Shown one piece after another: positions 1 to 9,300 of a DNA stretch of 64,000 bases. Source of the DNA: Isoetes taiwanensis (Eukaryota; Streptophyta; Lycopodiopsida; Isoetales; Isoetaceae). Numbering within the stretch: position 1 is the stretch's first letter; every line of letters begins with the position of its first letter. Below the pieces are notes generated by a model. The model saw only the letters and a program-made list of their open reading frames with translations. It did no database searches and was not told where the DNA came from. Made by a program: the position numbers and the translations under genes. Location of the stretch: NCBI GenBank assembly GCA_021234155.1, contig JAJEKV010000100.1:410116-474115 (forward strand). Reading direction: 5' to 3'.

Positions 1-60
1 CGGGATGGTCATATGATGTTGATGTATGTGCTACTGACATGTATGTTTACGCTTCCGCAG

Positions 61-200
61 CTAGGTAGGCCCTGAGGGAGACGGGGTGCAATGACCCTTC
101 CACTCTTCCCACTGGAACCCGTCACGGTTGCAGTGTCATGTGGAGGGCCCTGTATTAGCATGGAGCTGGTATGGGGGATGAACTCCTGTTTGTATACGGT
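61..200 (+). other. possible exon of unknown gene at left edge
   Basis: A pyrimidine-rich stretch ending in CCGCAG precedes position 61, and a GTGAGT donor-like site follows near 200. The segment between is more GC-rich than the AT-rich DNA to its right. No frame gives a protein I recognise, and one frame is broken by a stop. It may be the edge of a gene or repeat that starts left of the window. Confidence 0.2.
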
Positions 201-329
201 GAGTGCACCATATACGAGTAGGGGACGTCACACATATTGTATAAAATGTCACTTTCATGAGCCTTTGGATCAGTTAACTCAAAGTGTCACATATGGAAAC
301 ATTGTTAGGTTTGATAAAATAACATAAAA

Positions 330-927
330 ATCTTATTTAATAAAGCTTTGGTTGTTGGTAAAGTGTTGGCTTATTGATTAAGTATTTGTATTTTGCTTTG
401 GGACCCTCTTTGAAAAAGTTTAGTTCATAAAACATAATATAACTTGGAATGATACATATTTTATATGCAAATGGGAAACTATTGATGAGGGACTTGGTGT
501 TATTATCTATTGACAACAAACAAGAAAGTGGATCACACCATGCGAATTTAGTATATTCCAACATTTTAGCTTATACAAAATTCGCTTGGTGTGATCTTTT
601 TGGAAAAAGATGACTTCCTATAGTAAAATTACTTTGATTATCTTTTAATAAAAGAAATATATATGTGTCTTATTTGAAGTTAAGTGTGGATATGTGACGT
701 GCTCATTTATTGATAAAGTGTTTGCTTTTTGCAAAGGGCTAATAACTTTATGTACTACTAGAGTTGGTAAAGTATTTTAGATGCAAATAGGATGCTTGAT
801 GTGATCCTTCTTAAAAAAAGATATGCTCTTTGAAAAGGACTAATAACTTTATGCACTTGGGGTGGTAAAGCATTAAATGAGAAGGGGTACTTGTGTTTAA
901 TTTTAATTTGACAACAAATAAGAAAGT
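330..927. other. AT-rich repeat-like DNA without genes
   Basis: AT-rich sequence with repeated phrases such as AAAGTGTTTGC and GGTAAAGTATTTTAGATGCAAATAG. It includes decayed copies of the hairpin repeat described at 530, 928 and 17,958. I see no coding region here; the short open frames have no recognisable content. Confidence 0.5.
530..596. repeat. hairpin repeat copy 1 (GGATCACACC inverted pair)
   Basis: GGATCACACCATGCGAATTT at the left is answered by AATTCGCTTGGTGTGATC at the right, an inverted pair of about 18 bp around a 30-bp loop. The segment before it, with GACAACAAACAAGAAAGT, also recurs before the other copies. It looks like a small MITE-like or foldback repeat. Confidence 0.7.
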
Positions 928-995
928 GGATCACACGATGCGAATTTAGTGTGTTCCATTTTTGTTGCATATGTACTATTCGCTTGGTGTGATCC
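928..995. repeat. hairpin repeat copy 2
   Basis: Same inverted pair as at 530-596 (GGATCACACGATGCGAATTT to ATTCGCTTGGTGTGATCC). The shared region starts upstream, near 848, and is close to the copy at 17,870-18,030 in the same orientation. It lies beside the point where the transposase coding sequence on the minus strand breaks off (about 1,015), so an insertion or rearrangement of this repeat probably truncated that gene. Confidence 0.75.
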
Positions 996-1014
996 TTCTT
1001 GAAAAATAATATGC

Positions 1015-2262
1015 TCTTTGAAAATTCAATCCACAATCCTTGCATGCCACCATCAGACAATTATGTTTGTGCCACTCTTCATCTTCATCCTTAGGGCAGA
1101 TCATTTGCCTCCAAAAATCACTAGTGGATTTATAAACATGGTTCTTGGCTGCACAAAAGTTACCATCACCACAAATAGCACAAGTACAGTTGCAATCTTT
1201 ATGCACGCCATTTGGATCTGTTCTGATTTTGTTGAGTGCTTGCATCACATATTCAAAGTGCATGTGATATTGGCAGCAGCAAGTTTCTCTTTCATTTAAG
1301 CGCCTCACAAATGATGGCTTCAGCAATTCAAATGTGCGCTGGGTAATCTTAATGTCATTATATTCCTTCTTGAAGTTCATGTAAAATTGCAACTGCAAAC
1401 AAAGAAGATCTATATAGAAACAGATATATGCAACAGAAGAAACATACTAAGCAGAGAAATCACCTGAGATATTTCAAGCAGTTGTATTGGATGATCAATT
1501 TTATAAGCCATCTCTTTGTAACAAACTTTCTCACATGCTTCTGTATGGTGAAACTTCGTGTGTTTTCGTCGTCCCGAACTTGTAAAACACAATTCCTAAC
1601 CTCGTCACTCAATGCATCACACCTCTTTTTCCTTGAAAACATTGACCACGGACCACATTCTTGGTCTGCCATTATTCTTCTTCTGGTTGCAGCAACAACA
1701 GATTTTCTAGATATATGAAGGAGACGTGCGACAGCAGATTGGTTGATGGATTTTGCTGATGAAGATACCATTTGCAAAGTAGACTTTCTTGCTTGCAATA
1801 CATCTGTCTTCCTTAATTTCTTTTGTTCATTGAGTGTCTCCTGAACATTTTTAATCACATTCTTCATGATCTTGCTTTGATCATGATCAACAAAATCCAC
1901 TTCCAGTTGGCAATTTAAGCCTTCACTCTCTTCACAAATCACATTGCACCACCATTGCTTTATCCCCTTCTTTCAAAGGCTTTGTGATTTCGTTGAAATA
2001 ATCGTCCATTTTTTGGACAATTCTTGAAGCCTTCTCGCTTTTCGAGCCTCGTTCAATTTCAGGGGTGCAAGTTTTCTTTCTCTCTCTCCCTTTCTCTTTT
2101 TATTTGTCTTGATTACCTTCTTCTCTCGGCTTGAATTTCCCCGAAAAACTTTGAGTCTCTTTTCCTCATCCAAATCGGGAAACCGATTGATCCATTGAGG
2201 ATCGTGATGTCTGAAGAATTTTGCGATCTGACAGAAACCGTGATCTACAAAGAACAGTTTGT
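1015..2262 (-). pseudogene. N-terminal half of a DUF7869-type transposase, decayed
   Basis: Two exons read leftward. Exon 1 (about 2,262-1,464) gives a basic, lysine-rich start, then a helix-turn-helix-like stretch (SVVAATRRR after ARLLHISRK). Exon 2 (1,392-1,015) gives a cysteine/histidine-rich domain with ETCCCQYHMHFE, CNCTCAICG and a W-P-E-WHKHNC-L-CKDCG pattern. The 71-bp intron has a GTGATT donor and TTTGCAG acceptor and joins in phase (EISQ to LQFY). Breaks: an in-frame TGA at 1,970-1,972 and a frameshift near 1,500-1,520. The Cys-rich pattern is what precedes the RNase H-like domain in proteins annotated as DUF7869, which I take to be transposases. The catalytic half is missing here; the gene stops at about 1,015 against the hairpin repeat. 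I am sure it is decayed and fairly sure of the family. Confidence 0.6.
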
Positions 2263-2866
2263 TTCAAAGGTACAAGCTGAATGATCATTCCCGCCACAAA
2301 AGAATTCAAGAAACAGACCCCGCCATCTCAAAACAGACCGCGCCAGATCATTTCGGAACCGAATTTGATTTTCGGAGCAGCCATGTCATCGATCCGGAAG
2401 CAATTTGCTAAAAACGGATCATCGTGTTCCCGCTCTCCAAGCACCCCCAAGCACAGCAGATCAAGCACGAAAAGCAGAGCGTCCGGACGGGTGCTTTTGT
2501 ACCCCAATATCTAACTTAGACCCATATCCTCCTTTGCAGGAGAGGTGCAGAAGGGAACCCGGCTTTCTCGACTGGCGAGTCGGGAATCCCTCAACCAGCC
2601 AACAATCCAGAGTGTACACTCCCTGAAAACTGTTCGCTAGTTGCTGCCAAACATTCCATGACCAGAACACGGAACTGTTCACGTTTACCCCCGATCCATT
2701 GTTTCCGTGCCGAGCATCTCTCAACCCAGAGAGTAAATCATCTCTCGAAGCTGAAAAATGCTGGACAAGGAAACAATAAATCCGACCAGCTTATGAGTAG
2801 TTCCATGTTCTAAACACAGACGGCATGTTCTACACACAAAATAACACAGGCATATCTGAAACTCAC
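2263..2866. other. intergenic part of the outer unit
   Basis: No convincing coding region. It contains one palindrome of the TCTCGACTCGCGAGTCGAGA family at 2,564-2,587. It lies between a leftward transposase fragment and leftward DUF8039-like exons, and may be intron or promoter of those. Confidence 0.4.
2564..2587. repeat. isolated palindrome of the CTCGACTCGCGAGTCGAG family
   Basis: TTTCTCGACTGGCGAGTCGG followed by GAAT: the same palindrome as the seven copies at 13,119-13,833, with two or three mismatches. Its presence about 10.5 kb away supports one original unit covering both sides of the 8.3-kb insertion. Confidence 0.75.
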
Positions 2867-3271
2867 CTCTTCACGCAGTAATTCCTTGGGCCATTGTATC
2901 ACAGATCCTGCAGCCTCACCAAGAGTCTTTGATTCTTCTGTCGGTCTCATCAAGAGTGCATTCGCATCTAACACTTGTATCAATGCGATTTTCGTGTATC
3001 CCCCTTCCATGGCGCTGCAGTGTAGAGTTCCCGTGTGTGGCAGCTCCTCTCCGCTTGCTACCTTAGCTCCGTGCTCATCGATCAAATCAACTACTTGCAA
3101 TAAGACGCGCGGTTAGAAAAAAGACATAGAGCAAGGCGCTGTGAGGAGCTTACCGCGTTGTGGCGCCATTCCTGAAGTAGCTTACAGTCGATGCTCGCCT
3201 CCCAATTCAAAGTCGCCAATGCCGCAGTGAAGATAAGCGCCCGGCGGTCTACACTGCGCTCACTAAGTCCC
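2867..3271 (-). pseudogene. two exons resembling DUF8039-type proteins
   Basis: Exon A (about 3,271-3,154) encodes GLSERSVDRRALIF and KLLQEWRHNA and ends at a GTAAGC donor. Exon B (3,093-2,867) encodes VVDLIDEHGAKVASGEEL, then KIALIQVLDANALL, then LGEAAGSVIQWPKELL, and ends at a GTGAGT donor. The order VA-G, HxS, KIAL-Q-VL, L-EA-GS-I-WP-LL is that of the plant domain annotated DUF8039, often found next to plant DNA transposons. The 60-bp intron between the exons has good ends, but simple joining of the two frames meets a TAG, so the gene is probably decayed or its first exon is differently spliced. It may be the 5' part of the same leftward gene as the transposase half at 1,015-2,262. Confidence 0.4.
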
Positions 3272-3487
3272 TGGACGTGATTCAATTTCGAAATGGTATT
3301 TGGGCGGGCTAAAGCCGACCATGCTGTACCCTTAGCCCGCTTTTTTTCTGAAATGAATGTGTCCTTAAAATCAAATTTAAGAACACGCCCGACCTTTTTT
3401 ACATGCAGTCCTAAAACCTCCAAGGCGCGGAAGAGGCTTAATTTACAAGGGAGTTCGAGCAGGAAGAAGATGCGGGGGCATACAGAC

Positions 3488-4685
3488 ATGACGACTCCGA
3501 CCAAGAAGCGAGGCGCCGGAGCGGATGCTGGTTCTAGCGGCAGCAAGAGAAAAAATTCAGGCGCTCCAGGTGAGCTCTGAGGTTTTTCTTTGGTCGGAAT
3601 ACCTTTACTGATCCATCTTTTGGTCTTGCAGCATTCACTGCAGAGTCGCTACTGATCACTGGCCGAACTCCGTTCTTCGTCATCCAGGGATTGGAGACAG
3701 AGCTTCTTGACACACCAGCAGATTCTTGGTGGTATGTCGAGGTATCAACAAGTGGGAAGGAGAAACATCTGTTTCTCCACCAAAGGGATAAGAAGAGCTC
3801 CGGGGATAAGTACAAGAAGGTCGGTGTTGTGATTTCCGTCTCTGCGCCAGATTCGAAGCATCTAACAATGTATGTGGAAGACTACCAGAAGGATAAGTTC
3901 TACCACACAAAGAAATTATCAGTATCCAATTATTCTCACTCTTCAATGAGCAAGTCGAAGGGCATCGACAAAAGGCCGGCGCCTTTAAATTGTCAGAACC
4001 TTGGGTGGAAGGATCTGGAAGGGATGAAGGAGGCCGGAACCCTAACATCCAGGGAGCTTGGAATGGAGATTTCCAGAGTGAGGGAAAAACTGTTCAACAC
4101 GGGGAGCTTCACGTCCAGTGTGCTGAAGACTCTACAACACTCGGCAGTGGGGAGGGAAGTTGTGGTTCATAAAGAAAAATCTCCGGACAAGACCACAGAT
4201 GGAGCAGATGACACCACACGGGAGGAATCAGATGATGAAGCAGACGAAGATATGGTCGACTCCCCATTAATGGATCCAGATGAGCAGATCAGGATTTCAC
4301 AGAGAGGGGCACAGAAAGTGGAGCGGTTGGCTCAGTATTATCCGTTGGGAATATCACACAAGCTGCTGCTGGACATCAGACGCCTGAAGGTTTGCACGGG
4401 AGATGCCGTCTTGTTCAACCACAGGGAATTTAATCCAGCACATATGCTGGAGATTTTGAACCTGATGGTGCGACATCCTGTTGCAGATCCAATGCCTGCG
4501 GATGTCATACCTTTCAGCAGATCGACCGGTGAGTTGTTCAGCTGGAAGTCTGAGGAAGACCTGAAGGGAAAAGACGTCCGGTTTTGGGTTGTAGACGGCC
4601 AGCATTCAGTGAGGGCAGCGCAAGTATTACAGACGGAGAAGGAGGTGCCGCAAAGGATCAAGGATAGATATAACACGATTGCAAA
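3488..4685 (+). pseudogene. ParB/sulfiredoxin-like DGQH-box protein, 5' part
   Basis: Exon 1 starts at ATG 3,488 (TTPTKKRGAGAD, a basic tail) and ends at 3,569 before GTGAGC. The intron is 3,570-3,631 with acceptor CTTGCAG. Exon 2 runs to the insertion point, and the two join in phase to give about 378 residues. Contents in order: a conserved-looking block (RTPFFVIQGLETELL, DSWWYVEVSTSGKEKHLFLH), an acidic linker near residue 220 (EESDDEADEDMVD), and near the end FWVVDGQHSVRAAQ. The D-G-Q-H box followed by a helix is the nucleotide-binding signature of ParB/Srx-fold proteins. The frame meets a stop only 1-2 codons into the inserted transposon (TIR TTAAACGGGAG from 4,686), and the rest of the gene is found at 12,971-14,520. 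A further in-frame ATG lies upstream at about 3,350; I chose 3,488 because the basic tail begins there. The function in a plant is unknown; carriage by a mobile element is inferred. Confidence 0.6.
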
Positions 4686-4735
4686 TTAAACGGGAGTGTT
4701 GCAGCACTCCCGTTTCAAAGATTCCCTTGAAAAAA
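4686..4735 (+). repeat. left terminal inverted repeat with hairpin
   Basis: TTAAACGGGAG is followed within 20 bp by its own inverse, so AAACGGGAGTG and CACTCCCGTTT form a terminal stem. CAAAGATTCCCTT follows. The same modules occur inverted at 12,895-12,970. Confidence 0.65.
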
Positions 4736-4739
4736 ACAG

Positions 4740-5139
4740 CCTGATCTAGAAAATGACACTTTTTTCCTTCTAATTGGGAATTCTAATAGGCTTAATTTTT
4801 TTTTACCTCTTTTTTGGCCCCCTAGTGTAAAATAACTTGGAATTTGCCAAAACCAACACTTGAAAAGGGAAGAATTTAGACATGCTTTTGTATTCTTAAA
4901 AAGTACTATCTTGAAAACACCAGAATGTAGTGAATAAAATAATTATTATATAATGAAGAGTGTTTCAATGATACAATTTGTAACATCACATGGTGGTCAG
5001 TATTAATGTTTTTGGAAAAGACGGACTAAAGGTCCAAATCAAAGTCTTCATCATGCTTTTTGCTTGATTAACGTGCCCATTCTCTGACCCGATCCTTTTC
5101 TTGTGCCTTACCCTTGTCTACTTTTTTGCGGTGTCTTCG
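4740..5139. other. transposon interior without genes
   Basis: AT-rich sequence between the left end and the 3' end of the methyltransferase pseudogene. Minus-strand traces of a charged tail appear only from about 5,060 upward. Nothing else is recognisable. Confidence 0.4.
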
Positions 5140-8100
5140 TGAATGGTAGCTAGTGCCACTTCTTTCAAATCTGCAAAAGTAGCTTCATCCTCTAAAGAGC
5201 TAGTGAATGGAGGTCAGATCTCGAAGAGGTCAGCTTGGCAAAATCGGATGAGGATTTGGCCCCTAACTCTTGGTGCTCATCCGGTAGGGTAGGCAAGGCC
5301 AGTCTCATCTTGATGAATTGCAATGACTTCTTTATCAATGTCCATTGCTACACAATTCCGGCCCTTCCTAAGTGCACAAGCTATTGTTGTACCGAGCCGA
5401 GAAGGCATCAAGCACCCAATCTCACGGGCGTGAAAACATGTCTAGGAGATGGTTGATTAGCTTTGAGGCTTCCGGTAGTGATTAACAATTCTACCTTGTG
5501 CACTAGGGTCCTGTAACTTTTTGAAGCACGGTGGAAATTCCAACACATTAGAAAAAATTCGGCATCTTTTTGTGTTAAAATGCTCCATGGTGCGTTTTCC
5601 ATCGAAACTCCAAAGAAAGCAACATGGAGGTATTCAACCTTACTCAAAGAATCTCGGCCCACGCCATGGTAGTTTATATTTGTTTTGTACACAGTAGAAA
5701 TTAGAGTGGTGTCACTAACGAAAAAGAACAAGAAACAAACAAAGAGAACAAGTCAAAGGCAATTATATTACGGAATAGAAAACTAAAACAAAAAGAAGAA
5801 ACAAGCCCAACGTATTCCGAAATAAAGTACTCACCAAACCAAATTCTCATAACCAGCTTGTAATTGGGGATCCGGCGAGTTTTAAACGTGGACTCCACAA
5901 GGCCGGTTGCATGCTCGAGTGAAACACGACAAGACGCCGGTGCTTGGCCGTTGTGACTTGTTTGATGTCGCCGACGAAAAGCGTTAAACTCACGAAAATT
6001 TAAAAGGCCGGTCGTCATAACGGTACGTCCCTTTAGTTTAAAGCCATAAGGAAGGTCCGCAATCACCAGTGTGAAATCTTGTGGCTTTACTGTCCCAACC
6101 AAATTAGTGCAGTCCCCGTGAATGATGGAAAACAAATTATTTTGGTCAAATAAATTAAACTTTTCATAATCAGAAGGCTCCACATCTAGAGTTCTCCTCT
6201 CTGCCAGTGTTCTTTCTTCTCGTGCCAGTCTGACGAGGTGCATAAAACCTTCTGGCAGGTCCTTATTTTTCTTCTTGTTCTACAAACAAAGGGGAGTTTG
6301 AGACAGAGACAAGTAAAGTATGACGTGTTTAGTCAGCGTACCCATCCTTCAAAATTTGGTGCGTACTGAAGCATACGCTCGTCGGATGTAGCTATGGGAT
6401 AAAGCTCCTTGCACCTCTCCCACGTCTCCACGTTGAGTTGCTCCATCAGACATGTCTGGCAGGTGATAACATTTTTTTGGCTAGAAAGAAAAACACAACC
6501 TTTTTAGCAGTTGAAAAGAGAAAACGCGAAGTAAACTATCTTCCTGCCATCTAAAGTTATTCTAGAATACAAGCGCTGTAATCAATATTTTTCTTGTTGC
6601 AGAAGTGTATTCCAGAATACACTTTAACTGCAAAGAAGAAGCGAAGGTGTATTCTGGAATACACTTCTACAACGCAACAAGTTAGAGTGTGTATTCCAGA
6701 ATACGTTTTCGCTGACTGAAAGGAGTAAAAGTGTATTCTGGAATACACTTTTACACTACAAGAAGAGAGAACGTGTATTCTGGAATACACTTTCGTTCCA
6801 TCGAGGGTGCGAAAGCATTTCCAGGAGCACTAAATTGCTGTTATCCGACGGAAATTCTACAAAGTGAAAAGGCGACAATGATTGTATGCTTACTTGTGCA
6901 ACTCCTTCGACATTTCTTCGAGTGTGAACTCCTTGTCCACCACCTTTTGCAGAAGCTGTTCTAGTAATTCTGTGTCAGTGAACCCCTGCATCTCCCTCCA
7001 GACAGTGATGGTCATTTCTTTCTTTGGGGCCGTCCGCCTTTCTTCTTCTCAGACACCTTTCCCTTACTTTTTAGCTCACCGCTCAAACATATTAAATATT
7101 TCGTTCACGAAAGCTCCCGGATCTGCAAACAAATTAAAAAAACTTAGAAGCTAGTTGCACACTAAATCTTATTCGAATACGCTTGTAACCTTTACCCATC
7201 CACCATCCCCTAGCTGAAACCAATTGTCATGACCAATGAGTGATGCCCGTTTGTTAAGCCTCGTCAGATTTAAGGCAACACTCAATGGCACAAGCTTTTT
7301 AAGTTCAAGGGAGTATGCGGGCTTTTTGAGATCCTCTCCATATTTTTCCTTGAAGATAACATATTCTCTCAGTGCATGAATCTGATTTTGTCGACAAAAG
7401 CTCATTTTAACTTGTACTTTCGTTGTCGGCCATGAGTGTTGGCAGCGATTTTGGCTTCCTCGTCGGTCAAACCACGATGAAAGGCCACGCAGAACGACAA
7501 GTACCTAGGATTCTTTTTTCCTTGTATAATTGCCTCCTTGCCTTAAAGCATGGTTCCCACCCCAAAACATAATGCGATATGTGTCCGCATTTTCTCTATC
7601 GTACTCTGCGGGAGTTGTGCACGCTTCTCTATCAACAAGAACAACAATTGGAGCTACATGTGCATTGGGATTGCTCCGGATTCTCGTCCTTGAGGTTCCT
7701 TAGGTGGTTCATATATCTTTCGAACCTGCGGTGGTGGTTCTCCACTTCATTTTTGGAGGAAGCTTCATAGTTTGTGGACCAAACAAATAAATGACACCTT
7801 GCACAAATTTGTGCGGGTTTATCTCTTCCATTTTTCTCTTTGTTTTATCAACTTTTTTTTTTCTTTGATGGCAACGCCAGTGCTTTGCCTTTCCCCTCTT
7901 CTTCTTGTGTGCATTCTCGGGAGCATCTTACGTTTCAATGATAGCCGTTTTTCTTTTCTTAGGCTCTTTAGCGCCTCTGGTTTGCCTCTCGCTTCTTTGC
8001 CGGTGGTGGAGGTGGCTGCTCTTCCAACCTGATGAACTCACCTGGATGGGCTCGCAGACCCGTGATGGACTCCCCCGATAAATTCCCTTGATCTTCCTCT

Positions 8101-8580
8101 TCCCCTTGTTACGACTTCGTTTGTAGGGGAAGTCCTCATCCAATGTGCTTGAGCGTAATTAATGATGGTAGAGAGCGACCTCTTGTTCAACGTGGTGAGA
8201 AACATACTTATAAAGAGGATGTGGATTTACCTTCACTAATCTAAGGTAGGATTCATCAACATGAATAAAGCCTTGAGATGTGCGAAAAGACAATCTCCCT
8301 CCCTTACCTGGCCCGACTACCTCACTCCGCAGACGGGATGGTGCCCATGCGGACAAATTCCCCCGTCATCGTACCTTTTGGTTCGAGGGGCTCAAACGGA
8401 CATGTAGAAAAGTCGGTCTTTACTTTCCGTAAGTACCCCTTGTAAAAACCATTGAGTTTGGAAGTTTTTAAGTAAATAGCAAAGATCCGGCTCCTCAACC
8501 CTTCTCTCCGGGTGCGGTTTAAACGATTTTAAGAGGCTTCTTACATTTGTTTCTTCTTTGCGTCATGTGCAGTACAAATT
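5140..8580 (-). pseudogene. ParB-like / DNA amino-methyltransferase fusion, decayed
   Basis: Reading leftward, the traces in order are as follows. (1) 8,480-8,220: FEPLEPKGTMTGEFVRMGTI and FIHVDESYLRLVKVNPHPL. (2) 7,680-7,400: a ParB/Srx-like block, VAPIVVLVDREACTTPAEYD, then IMFWGGNHALRQ, then AFHRGLTDEEAKIAANTHGR. (3) 7,405-7,191: helical, ends GDGGW at GTAAAG. (4) about 7,020-6,894: GFTDTELLEQLLQKVVDKEF. (5) 6,480-6,342: VITCQTCLMEQLN. (6) 6,279-5,835: methyltransferase, IIHGDCTNL then LVIADLPYGFKL (DPPY-type catalytic motif IV). (7) 5,714-5,290: NYHGVGRDSLSKVEYLHVAF, then LDAFS and GTTIACALRKGRNCVAMDID (SAM-binding motif I). Motif IV before motif I is the beta-class order of N6-adenine/N4-cytosine methyltransferases. 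Introns at 6,280-6,341 and 6,481-6,893 have GT-AG ends. At least five frameshifts are needed (for example between LDAFS and GTTI), so it is a pseudogene. The ParB-like plus methyltransferase pairing resembles phage and bacterial proteins; its role in a plant transposon is inference. Confidence 0.65.
6555..6795. repeat. palindrome array, 42-bp period, inside an intron
   Basis: GTGTATTC-NN-GAATACAC palindromes begin at 6,605, 6,647, 6,689, 6,731 and 6,773, exactly 42 bp apart, with a worn copy at about 6,555. The centre alternates between CA and TG. Flanks extend the symmetry in several copies (AAAAGTGTATTC to GAATACACTTTT at 6,727-6,752). The spacers differ from each other. The whole array lies inside a 413-bp intron (6,481-6,893) of the methyltransferase pseudogene. 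It is not a CRISPR: there are no cas genes, the context is eukaryotic and the spacers are short. Confidence 0.9.
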
Positions 8581-9300
8581 GTGTGTAAACACGACCTTGT
8601 TAGAAAAAAAACGTGGCAAAAGAACTATTCCGAATACAAAATGGCTTACAAAAAGGGAAAAAAGAGGGCAAAAAGAGGACAAAAATGTCAAAAAAGCACT
8701 CCAATCTTGACAAAAAAAAGTGGTCTAAACAAGCTAAAAAGGCAGCAAGAACGCCTAAATTAACTAAAAAACGCAAGGAAAAGTAACCCCTAAAACCTAA
8801 AAACACGAAAGTGTATTCCGAATACACTTTTAAGCCTTGGAGTGGAGGCTAAAGTGTATTCGGAATACACTTTAATATAAAGTATCTGGTGAAAGTGTAT
8901 TCGGAATACAATTTAGCAGCATCAAGGCAAAAGTGTATTCGGGAATACACTTAAGCCTCCACTCGAAGCGAAAGTGTATTCGGAATACACTTTCGCCGAG
9001 TGAAAAGGCGAAAGTGTATTCCTGAATAAGAAACAGACATGCAAATGATTGTACGTTGTACTTTCTCGACACGTCCATGGTTTCTCTATGTGAATCGAAT
9101 CTGATCTCACGAATATAATGTCGGTCCGGCTTGCTTAATTTGAGCTCGAGGACTGAATACGAACTCAAAGCGCCCGAAATTTCCTTTTAAAGGTATCATT
9201 TTCGTCTTGCTCTTTTTCTATGTGATCCTAATACGTTGACTTTACTATCCTACTCTTGTGTATTCGAAATAGCTTTTATTTTGACTTTCACTTGATTAGT
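8581..9300. promoter_or_regulatory. divergent intergenic region of the inner transposon
   Basis: This interval separates the start of the leftward ParB-methyltransferase pseudogene from the rightward half of the transposon and carries the second palindrome array. By position it is the likely two-way promoter of the element. No TATA box could be fixed with confidence. Confidence 0.35.
8811..9028. repeat. second palindrome array, about 40-bp period
   Basis: Six copies of GTGTATTC-N-GAATACAC begin at 8,811, 8,854, 8,895, 8,933, 8,974 and 9,014 (the last one degenerate). Steps are 43, 41, 38, 41 and 40 bp. The core is that of the array at 6,555-6,795, but the centre is one base or CG-rich instead of CA/TG. 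Some spacers are inverted versions of others: the one after 8,827 and the one after 8,950 both carry AGCCTCCACTC-type sequence in opposite orientation. Confidence 0.9.

Noticed and set aside
3091-3546. 151-codon minus-strand open frame
   Set aside because: Only the part at 3,154-3,271 has exon-like content; the rest is antisense to the first exon of the ParB-like gene and reads as a shadow frame.
6557-6790. small protein with VYSGIHF repeats
   Set aside because: The repeats are the translated palindromes; both strands read similarly because of the symmetry.
6603-6795. CRISPR array (regular palindromic repeats with different spacers)
   Set aside because: Repeats of about 18-24 bp with spacers of similar length look CRISPR-like, but the context is an intron in a eukaryotic transposon, there are no cas genes or leader, and each repeat is a full palindrome.
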